This document shows positions 22,395 through 33,300 of a stretch of 64,000 nucleotides of DNA, in pieces. A program made the position numbers and the translations under genes. Below the pieces are notes generated by a model, which was not told the origin of the DNA, did no database searches, and saw only the letters and a list, made by a program, of their open reading frames with translations. Positions within the stretch are counted from its first letter, which is position 1, and every line of letters begins with the position of its first letter. The DNA is from Asterias amurensis (taxonomy: Eukaryota; Echinodermata; Asteroidea; Forcipulatida; Asteriidae): the NCBI RefSeq assembly GCF_032118995.1, contig NC_092657.1:14490181-14554180 (forward strand), written 5' to 3'.

Positions 22395-23000
22395 AACATT
22401 TTAAACGGGTTATGGTAAACAAAGGGGAAGTTAACAACGATTTTATATAATGGTAATGGACCCCAGCATTGTACAAGACAAAACATTACTTTAAGTTTGA
22501 ACAAATACTACATACTGTACTCACATAACCACACAACTTCAATAGACTGTGTAAGTCGACCTCTAGAGAATCTGGACTCTTTAAACCTAGAAAAACAGCT
22601 ACAGCGTGCAGTTTAAATAGTGACGTTATAATTATTATCGACCTTTATCGACCATTGCAATTCTTCCTTTTAAGTCAACTTTATTTTTCTACTGAGTACA
22701 CATTTGTTTTCGACACAGGGGTTTCCTTAATAAATTATAAATGCACAGATTAGTAACGAGTTTTGGTCACTTAGGGGAAAATTAACAAAACATGTATACA
22801 AATGTGTGATGAACCCCAGCAAATGCGCATGGACAATAAATAGCTGAATTTAAATTACAACACTGTACTAGGCGCGCCAAGACAAACTGTACGTACATTT
22901 CCATAAAAACAATCATTAGACTGTGTAAGTCGACCTCGATACAATCTGGACTTTTTGACACTTTTAAAAGCAGCTTTACAGCGTGTAGTTTTAACGTTTT
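22395..23000. repeat. Direct duplication, two ~240 bp copies
   Basis: Copy 1 (about 22395-22640) and copy 2 (about 22765-23000) share, in order, 'gttaacaacgattttatata'-like text, 'gaccccagca', 'tagactgtgtaagtcgacct', 'aatctggact' and 'acagcgtgcagttt'. A diverged segmental duplication, non-coding. Confidence 0.6.
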
Positions 23001-23610
23001 GTGCACTTGTATGGTGATGTAATATTAAATTTCATCCAATGAATCGCGTAAAAAAAACAAAAAACAAAAACGTTAAATAATAGTATTACAAAAAACCAAG
23101 CTAAATGTTTGGTTCTAAGTTTTAAAGTATTAAGTCCACAACATATTTTAGGGTCTTTAAAAACAGTGCAACCAACGCGTTGCAACGGTTCTTTTCAGAA
23201 CCACCACAACTCATTTAGATATTATCGTTACATGTTGTTACCTCAAACCTTTCAATAAAACAAAAGTAATGAGAGATTTTTCGTCGTTGGACTTACACGG
23301 TCTAGTATTAGTTACTACCAACAAGTTTACTTTACGTTGCAAATCACAATCGATGAACAAAATGTAAGATTTTAAAAGTGGCAAGGATAATGGTTTGTTT
23401 TTGATAATTCAACAACGTAGCAGTTTGACCCCCTTTTTGATTGGTAAGTGGTACCATTATTCTTAATCATTTTACAGCCCTATTTATCGAGGTATTATGT
23501 GATGGCCTAAAACCTTTTTGTATCGACAAAGATTCGAACCAACAAATTGATTATCTTTGCCACTTTACTTTGATTCCAGTGCAATAAAAACATTCAATTA
23601 AAACATGCAA
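23001..23610. other. Intergenic, no gene recognised
   Basis: AT-rich, with an A/C-rich patch at 23048-23072. Nothing supported. Confidence 0.35.
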
Positions 23611-24545
23611 TTGAAGTAACATCTAGGTCTATTTTTTATTTTTTTATCTTAATAAAGTTACGTTTAAATAAGGCATTCTTAAATCAGAAACCATTCTTAA
23701 AGCTCGAATTCTGGAGTATCAATATCAATACACGTTTCTTGCTTTTTGCAAAATGTTTTTTTTTTTTTTTTTTTTTTGGATTGTTGTATTTCATTACTTT
23801 CAATACATTATTTGTTTACTTAGAAAATAGTAAAACCCTAAGTCGTCCAACTCGTTTTCCTGGTCGTTAGCATTTGATGTTTGTTTAATTCAACAACAAA
23901 ATTGTTTAGCATTTAACAATGATTTCAACTAGGCATTTAACAATTATTTCAACTATTACCATTGATACATACATCGATATAATAATACATAATAACTCAA
24001 CAAATGTTGAAAGGTTTAAATCTTCTAATGACTTATATAATAAGGTTACCTAAATAAAGATTATGGATTTATCATTTGAGTGTGATTTTTTTCAGAAATT
24101 GAAGTAAAATCTAGGTCCAATTTGTTTTGTTACCTTAATAAAATTACGTTTAAATAAGACATTCTTAAATCAGAAGAAACCATTCTTAAAGCTTGAATTC
24201 TTGAGTATCAATATCAATAAACGTTCCTTGGTTTGTGCAAAATGTTGTTGTTGTTTTTTTTCATTACTTTCAATACATTATTGTTTACTCAGAAAATAGT
24301 AAAACCCTAAGTCGTCCAACTCGTTTTCCTGGTCGTTAGCATTTTGATGTTTGTTTAATTCATCAAAAGAGAATTCTAGCATTTAACAATGATTTCAACT
24401 GTTACCAGTATTACATACATCCATATAATAATACATAATAACTCAACAAATGTTGAAAGGTTTAAACGTTCTTATGACTGATTATATAATAAGGTTACCT
24501 AGATAAAGATTATTGATTTCTCATTTGATTGTGATTTGTTCAGAA
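23611..24545. repeat. Tandem duplication, two ~460 bp units
   Basis: Unit 1 (about 23611-24080) and unit 2 (about 24101-24545) share long words: 'gttacgtttaaataagg', 'cattcttaaatcagaa', 'ctaagtcgtccaactcgttt', 'tcctggtcgttagcattt', 'atttaacaatgatttcaact', 'ataactcaacaaatgttgaa'. Unit 1 has a poly-T tract and an extra 'agcatttaacaa' repeat. Non-coding. Confidence 0.75.
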
Positions 24546-27107
24546 TTCAAAACTTTAACAAACCGTCTGTGATAGTGTAAAATACCTGCTTGGTCACCAA
24601 ATGTAATGAACTCCGTTGCTTACCATAGCGAACTATAAAACAAGTACCAGTTGATGCTCGTTATCATCGTTTGCCTTTAACTTTTAAAGGTCAGTGTTCA
24701 GAAATAAATGTCAATTATAATAATATTCTCGTTGTTCAACAGATATCTTTCTGGTACCATTTTAGTCTAGTTTATCATGTTTTGTTTCACTAAAACCAAG
24801 AGACTTTGTAAATCTATGAAAACTGGCAGTAGGAGAGCTCAATAATGATCTACTTCTTACTTAAAATTTAGTTGAATGATTTTTAACAAGTAGCTGTGAA
24901 CTATTTTAACCGTTAACTATCAGAGGTGTTCTTGTGTTTCTCTCGTCTTGAGTTTGCTTGCTTGTAATTCTTATTTGATTACATTGACACATACCACCAA
25001 CATTGGTTGTTCTGTTTACAATTTCCATCAGTTTTGCGGATTATTGTTTTATCCCCTAAACCATTTCAGCTCTCTGTAGACAGACATGCTGTCACTTATT
25101 AGTCACTATAACTTAATCCAAACACTCACAATAACTATATATCTTCCCTCTAGCCATACATACCCAGCGACGGGGATTTGAATCCAACCCATTGCCCTAG
25201 TTACTGAATTTGTTAAACAATTAACGGCAAGTACCACCACTAAAATAAACACTTTTCCCCTAAATTTAGGAACTTTTCAAAACAATTACAATTGAATTAC
25301 AACATTATAAACCAAAAACCATTCTTAAAACAAAGTTTTTTTTTTACCACAGTTTGGTAAAACGTAATGTTTATTTTAAGGATTTTTGCCATGTTTGCTT
25401 TGTTGACAAAAATATGAAACTGTTTTTATTCTTCTACTCAATCGCAGCTTTCATGTATTTAATTTAAAAAAGAATTCTTTTTAAAACCTAGTCTTGAAAA
25501 TGGTTTCTGAGATGACAATTTTACCAATAATTTACCATATTAATTAACACCAATAGAACACTACCTTAACACACACATATTGATAGGTGCAGATATTAAT
25601 TAAAATTTAGTGAAGTTCTTGAATCAAGCTGGAATGTAATACTTAAGATTGGAAAACAAAAGTTTTGTAAAAGTATTCCCACCTATGTCAAAGCACAGGT
25701 ACAACTTTTCTGTTCATTTATCAGTCAGCCGTCGTTGTTAAAAGTTGTATATATGATGATATGTTTGAAGGTTTCTGTTCAAATTTCAAGAACAAATCTT
25801 TCCCTTGCAAGGCTTAGTTGTTTGTCCAACTGGGAACGGAACTGCATTGTTTGACTAATTTTCCATCAAAGTAGTCCTGTAACATTCACTGCAGTTGGTT
25901 TGCCTCCATGTAAATTGGCCTTGTGTGACAAGGCCCTTACATTATCTCTTACGAAATGACATTAAAACCATCGAGAATTAGGCATGGGAACACAATGTAA
26001 TAATTTCCCTTCAATGTTGTTATGGTATGTTAGGGGGATGTTGATCACCACAAAGCTCGTGACTTGTTTCAAGAGACTTGTTTTAATGTAATATATACAG
26101 GTGAACAAACTGAAAAGGTTAACGTGTTACCATGGCAACTGTTTCATTTTACCATGGTACGCAGTGTTTGATATGGCTGTTTGACAAGTTAGATTGCTGG
26201 GTAAAAGGGACAAAACGCTGTGCCGTTTTGTTTGTAGAAAATAGCAGTCAAAGTATGTAACATTTGCGTGATTTTGATAAAGTCACTGAACATTTATCTA
26301 AAGTTATAATTTTTAAAAGCGGCAATGCTAATTACTTAATACTTCTTAAAAGTTAAATAATCCGTTCGCTATATTCATAAACCCTTTTAAATTTGTTGTT
26401 TACATCAACCTCTACAATAAACCATTCTTAAAATTGGAACTCTGTAAAATTCATATCAATTACAAAGGTTTTGTTTTCCTTAAGTTAAACCCCACTCATT
26501 GCCCATAAATTCATTTCTACCTGTGTTTCCCCTAAACCGTAACGTAACTGTAACTTATTTTGCAGTTTGTTTTTAGGTTTACGAAAAGTTTATTTAACTT
26601 TACATTAATATGATAACTTCTTCTGAATTTTAAAGATGGTTTCAGCAGCTATCTACGAAATACAATTCAAAATTACTTTGATTAAAACAATGCTTAATAA
26701 GTGCACAATATTAATAAATAAAGATTTTAGGGCAAACCTGGCCAATTCAACTACGTAATCTAAAAAACATTTTTGAGCCAAGTAAAATACCAGGTTACCA
26801 GTCATGCTGCATTCGATTTTTTTTTTGCTGATAGACCGTATTGTATAACCCTTTTTGCCATGAAAAGTCGCCATCTTGTAGGGCAGACCGTATGTGAGTA
26901 TGATAAATAATGCACAAACATACTAGTCTGCGTTTCTTGATCTTTTGACGTTGAAATACCAAATTTTTAACGGATTTTTGTAACACATGTTTAAGACTCG
27001 GCTGAACAGCTTTTCAATTTGACAAATAAACGCACCAACATGCGATTGTGTGTTTCCTAATCATTTGACTGTCAATGGGCTTAGCAAATTTTCATCCTGA
27101 AATATTG
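24546..27107. other. Intergenic, no gene recognised
   Basis: About 2.5 kb of AT-rich DNA downstream of the discoidin/FReD gene. I find no exon, RNA or repeat that recurs in the window. Short minus-strand frames near 26653-26986 lack domain features. Confidence 0.4.
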
Positions 27108-27391
27108 TTAGCCACGAGGTGGAGATTGGCGGCGTATTTTGATTTCAGTTTTTACAATACGAGACCCATTCCATTCAGTAGCTCTAATAACTCGTTTGTA
27201 TGGACCCTTAGTACCACCAGGTTGGATATATTCAGCATTAAGGTTATTATCTACACCAGGTATACCAGAGCATCTATTAAACCACCATCCTCCTTCACTA
27301 TTCAAACCTGGGCAGTTTGTGTCGTTTTGGTTATTATCTGTATGATGGTGAATGCTGAAGGCTTGATTGTTGGCAGTCTCAAGAATATCAT
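27108..27391 (-). CDS. Final exon: C-terminal half of the FReD, with stop
   Basis: 284 bases from 'tttttccag|ATGATA', phase 1 in, to a TAA at 27108. It encodes 'DILETANNQAFSIHHHTD', 'NNQNDTNC', 'GGWWFNRC', 'NLNAEYI' and 'WNGSRIVKTEIKIRRQ'. This is the second half of a fibrinogen C-terminal domain (A-F-S, NC...GGWW...C, W-G closing strand). The calcium loop is altered (TDNNQND against DRDND in the 15.8 kb gene). It contains no start of its own and depends on upstream exons. Confidence 0.9.
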
Positions 27392-30300
27392 CTGGAAAAA
27401 CAAAATAAAATACAAATATCATTTGATGCTCTTTTAAAGGATTCAGGTACTTTTTCAAAAATTAAGTAAGCAATTTGTAATGTCTGGTAAGCTTTTGTTT
27501 TAAGTAAAGTTACTGCACGCGTGTTCTAGAATATAAGTTATATCAAAGGTGTAAATTAGCAGGCAATGCTGTTTCAAAACACTTTCAAAACACTGTTTCA
27601 AAAATACTGTTTCACACACGTTTCAGATCGTTTTTATTTCTTTATATTAATATTAAAGCCAAACCAACAAGTAAAACAACACCAGCAGTTGGAATTACAA
27701 TTCAGTTGGGTTATTACTTTCAAGGAACTTACTTATGCATCCAATGAGTTCAATGCTTACAGCTGGATATCCGTCGTCTGTTTGAGTGACACGGATGAAG
27801 CGTGCTCGGATCGGCTGCCGAAACATGATGGTTACCGGTGCGGGTTGCTCCGTGTTACCACGGAATATCTGTAGCACAGGATAGATTGAACAACTTGATT
27901 AAGGTAAAATGTTCTTTTTTTGACACCTTTGCTTTTATATTAGTCACAAAGAAAAACTAAATATATTGTTCATAATGTTGCAATGTTCCTTGTGCGTACG
28001 AGTTTCTGGGATTACCAATTGTCTTTGTTTAAAGCTAAGTTGAGTAACAAGTCCACGATAAACAAAACTCGTCAATTTAAAGAGGCACACCGGCTCACCG
28101 TATACGCAATTTAGTGGTGTAGGATCATAAAACACATTTTTTATAGTGACTGCTCTTCTCCATTCCTGGCAGACCTTTGAAGTCATTATCTTAGTCTATG
28201 TTGTAACCCAAATAGCACAATTCAGCCGGTGTGCCCCTTTACAAAACCAATTTTGTTTGTGCAATGACAGAACCATTTACCCGAGGTTCTCCTTCAGGTG
28301 CTCCCTGGTGGCTAACATAGACCCAAGTAACGTTATCAAGGCTGTATTCTACTTGAAATGACGGTTCGTTTTTCCCTTGTGCTATGACTCCCTCAACTAG
28401 AGTTACTAACAGCAGGTCAATCTGAAGCCGTGCTGATTCGTCTGGAATGATATGGGCTTGCTTAAGAAGGCGTTGTCTACATACCCAGCGTACTGTAAAT
28501 ACAAACATTTGATTGATTGAAGATTTGAATTAAATGTGTTGTTCTCCAGTTCTGTAAAAGTTTGGATTGTCTTTATAAAAGGCTTCTCTATAACACGTTA
28601 GGCTCAAACTGGGCTCTGGTTCGTGAGTTAAATAAAACAATTGTTTTGTTTTGGTTCATCAATTGAGTTTAGAAATACTTCTTCAACAACAAAACTAATT
28701 TGTGAACATTATAATTAAAAAAGTCACCAAGCTTTTGATAAATTTCTGATCATCCAGAGCAATTAAAGCAAAAACACTTGTCCATACTAAGAGAACAAAA
28801 CGGAGAGACATTTCTCAGATCGAAATTTTGCGGGGGAAAACAGTTCCGTTTATCAATCAAATAAGTTGTTATTGCCATTACTTTAAAGAAAGATTACAAA
28901 ACGTGAGTTTACCTTAACTGTTCGAGAACAATCTTGGTTTTAGAGTTGTAAGTTGCTTCAAAAAACTGAGCAAAACTCATTCAAATATGTACACTTCAAA
29001 ATTATAAGTTGTAACTTTGTCAATCACCCTTTTAATGTTTAAAATATTGCTGTGTTTGATTTGTTTGTTTATGTATATACCCAGTTTTCACGATCAGTTC
29101 ACTGTTATATTTAGACGAATATAACTTGTTTTAAAGACAGAGTGTCTCAGACATCTCGTTAGAACTAACCTTGGCATCCTAGTAGTTCAACACGTATCCA
29201 CAGAGAGCCATCAGTCTGGTTTAGTATGATGCGGATATAACGAGTAATGATTGGTGGATTGAACATGCTGGTAGCTACCGAGTCTGCTGTAGTGTTTCTT
29301 CGGATAATCTGTTAAGAAACAAAAACTACAAATTATCATGCTATCTCCATTAAATAGCATGTCACTCACTAGTAAAACAAAAAACATTTAACTTAGCAAA
29401 GCAAAATTATCAATACACATTTTGTATTTTGTTCAAATCAGACTTATGGTCTCGAAATCAATTCAACTGTGCATATCACAACAGTTGAATTGATTTCGAG
29501 ACCATAAGTCTGATTTAAACAAAACACAAAATGTGTAGTTAAAAAGTAGCCATAGAAGCTTAAACTAAACTATCGTTGGCACAGCGACATTGTGGTTGTC
29601 CACAAACAAGTTGAACAAGATCAATCAAATCCGTTTGAATAGTTTTGCTTGTCAGTTCTTAGAGTCGGACTTAATGGATTTGTGAGACCATTATAAAGCG
29701 CCAATTCATCAAGAACACAGCGTGTTATAGTGGGTAAAAATAATGTTTGATACACTTCTCGAATTTGCATTGAAAGTCTGACTCCCTGTCTGATTGAGAT
29801 GGTGAGTGCATTCCGGGTGTGAGGAGCAAAATGCGAGAAGGTGCGAATTGAAGCAGACTTAAGAAGCTTGACAGGTTGACATAATTAGGTTCCAATAACC
29901 TAATCAGTTTACATTAAACATGTATGTTCTTACCTGTGCTGAACCCATAGTATGCCAAGTGTTCTGGTCATCACTGTACTCCAGCCGGTACCCATGACTC
30001 ACATCTTCATTGATTACCTGATCAGATCCCTGCAGCATCATAATTCCCTCTACTATGACATTACTTTCGAGATCAATCTGTAACCATGGGTTGATGTCAT
30101 TAGGATCAGGGCACCAGCCAATAGTATCACTGTTTGCTGATTGAGTGAGTCGTGCATTGCTTTGTTGACAGTTACCATCTTCCCTCTGCTGTGTACTTGA
30201 TGCTGTGATTCTGTAGTCTGGAATGCTGCCATCTCCCATTCCGAGACGATCCAAACAAAAGAAGCGTTCTGTATCAGTTAAAATAAAAGGCAACGCAATA

Positions 30301-33300
30301 ATAGGTTAATCGAAATGCATTTTCTTTTATAATGTATTGTTCGAATTCCGGTCACAGTGTGGTATTTTTCGGAAAAAAACAAGCAAGTGACTTTACCGCT
30401 ACTGACAAAACAATGTTTTCTCAAGTTGAAATTGAAAATGAATCGTTGTATGGTGTTATGGCCGAGCGGATAGAGCACCCAACTCAAGCTCTGGTACTTC
30501 TGTTCAGCAGAGTCTGGGTTAGAATCCCGGTCGTTACACTTGTGTCCCCGACCATGACACTTAACTGTAATTGCCACTCTCCACCCAGGGGTAAATGGGT
30601 ACATGTGGATGAGGGCAGAGATGGTTCTTGTGATTGGTTTTAATAGCCTAGTACCGCATGTTAACGTTGAACAGGCTGCATACTCCCCTCTAGGGAGCTG
30701 AAATAGTTTAAGGAGTAAATTAAGGCCTAGTGACAAGGGGTAATAATGTGAAACGCTTTTGGACGGCCTCCAGGTGTGAAAAGCGCTAAAAAACGGGTTG
30801 TTATTTAGTATTATTAGTAAGGTTTAAGGTTAAAGGTTTATTGTTTCCACAGTAACGTTGTAAAACAGGCAATAATACATACATATTCCAATTAATACAG
30901 TTAAGCCAGGAGGAAATAAATGCACTTTTATAAACTGCAGGGGGGCTCACAAAGAGGTACACCCCTAAAGCGGTTGTATTTAGCCCTTGAATTTCGCTAT
31001 TAATTGTTAGTTGCTTAATCAAAATAGAACATACAAGTATAAAATTATCATTTGCATGTAATACATGTTTAAATGATACATGTTTAGATAAAAAGTAGAA
31101 GTATTTGCAGCGATTGTTTATAATAGTGTCAAAATTCTGTCAAATGAGATCAATATGAATTCAGTAAGTGTTTGCCTAAAATATGAGACGTAGCCCAATA
31201 AAATGGAAAATCAAAGTTTCAACAAACCAAATTAAAGAAGAATTGATGGTTATGTTGTTATCAGTTGTTGTTATACAAATCAACGGGATTGATAAATAAA
31301 TAAATAATTGTTTTGTATGACTTTACCATTACATCCAAGGAGTTCAATACGCAACCCAGGAAGTTGGCCTCTATAGTCAGTTAGTGTGATGCGGATGTAG
31401 CGTGCTCTGATTTCCTCAATGAACATGTTGGTTACTCTGGTATGTCGATCTGTATTTCCAGGGAATCTCTGTGGAAAACAAATGTGATGCTCAATAACAG
31501 CAACTATCTTAGAACAAACAAAACATATTGATTTCGCCCATGTCTCAGGAATCGCTGCTCGTACACGATATAGGCCCTATATTTTTTGTATTTATTTTTT
31601 TTTTTTTTTACTGTTAAGATTAGTAGGATTTGAAATTGTGCATGGTGGATAACGGTATGGAAAGGTTTGCGGTAACACCATATAATGAATATCTATACAT
31701 TAGTTGGGGGTGGTTCTGAAAAGAACCGTTGGTTTCACCGAGAAGTTTCGATCAGTATGCTCTGATCATCTTCTTGAGAGTTGGTATTCCTAAATAAATG
31801 CAGACGCTTATTACTGAAGTTTATTTGTGTAAAACGTGCTGCCGCTCGTTGTTCTGAGGAACACTCTGTTATCAAAAATGTCATGCAGAATCTGGTTTAA
31901 ACGTTCCTTTTGTTCATAATTTTTAAAATGCTGTATACATCTGGAAACACTGAACAAAAGAATGATTGACTTTGAAGGAATAGTGAACTTGCCAGTTTCA
32001 GTGAATTCATTAAGAAACAATATAATCTGCCTAGTACATTACATGTGGTGTTGTTGATTTTATACAATATTCTACATTGAAAGGTTTTCTGTAATGTAGG
32101 TATGAAGTCCTACCTGTGCATCTGTCCCTCCTATGAAGCGCAGGTCTTGCTCGTCGTCACCGTAAGATACGATGAACTCTGTAACCCAGCACCATTTGTC
32201 GTTGTTACCCTGTGTAACAACACCTTGAATCAATACCGGGTGCTTTAGATCCACTTGGAACCATGCACTGTCTCTGCCATTCAATGTTGGACACCAGCCA
32301 CCACGCACAAATAGCCGTCCGTAAGTGTTCAAGCTGCAGTACTGGTCATCAGTAGACGATGTCGTTATGCTTCCATCAGGGATGGTACCATCTCCCATTC
32401 CGAGCTTCTGCTGACAAACTTTATGAGCTGAGAAAATAAATAAATTCATAGTGTTTTAATCAAGCCAGTCTTAAGTGAAAACATTCAGTTTTTGCGAATT
32501 TTGAAGTTAGTCTTGTTAACTTCAGAAGTGTTTAATTTTAATTAATTCTTCTTGAGACCTTGGTTAACCTTAAAAACACGTTTTAATTTGACTTTATAGT
32601 ACATTTTCATAATAGTAGCTAATGTGTAGTCTAATAATTGTTTACAATAACTTTGAAGGGGAGTGAGGTTGAGTGCAAACATGTTCTGACTTTACGACTT
32701 TTTTTCCCCATTTCTATATTTTGCAGTGACTTTATTTGTACTGTGCTCAACTCACAATCGAGTACAGTTTTGAATGTCTCAATTGTATGACTTCGTGTTT
32801 TTGGAGAACGTGGTGAGTGGTCAACAGCATACATCATTAACTTATATCCTTTACCTCTGCATCCACTGAGCTCAATACCTTATGTATTCTAGGCTGTTGG
32901 TTTGCACTTGATGCACCGAATTTGTTATGTGCAGTGTTCTGTGCAAGTCTGGCAATAAATTGTTTTCTAGTTACTTTATAGATGAGATTTACAGACTTAC
33001 GTTCGAAATCAGGATAGGCGTGTCTCGTTTTAAGGGTCTGTGTACTTTGTTTAGGACACCACAAAATGTCTTCAGATTTACACAGTTTGAAAATAAAAAA
33101 AGTCATGAACATAATTTTCGTCTCAGGAGATAAAATTTGTTTTAGCATGTAAAACGTATTTTCGTGACATTGTTTTACACATTTCTCAAAAATTACATCA
33201 GATCAGCAAGCAATATTTTTTATATAAGCTTTTTACTGACATTATCATCAATCTGTGTAAGTTAAATGTAAAGGTAAATCGGTAGACTTTGTGTTTTGTG

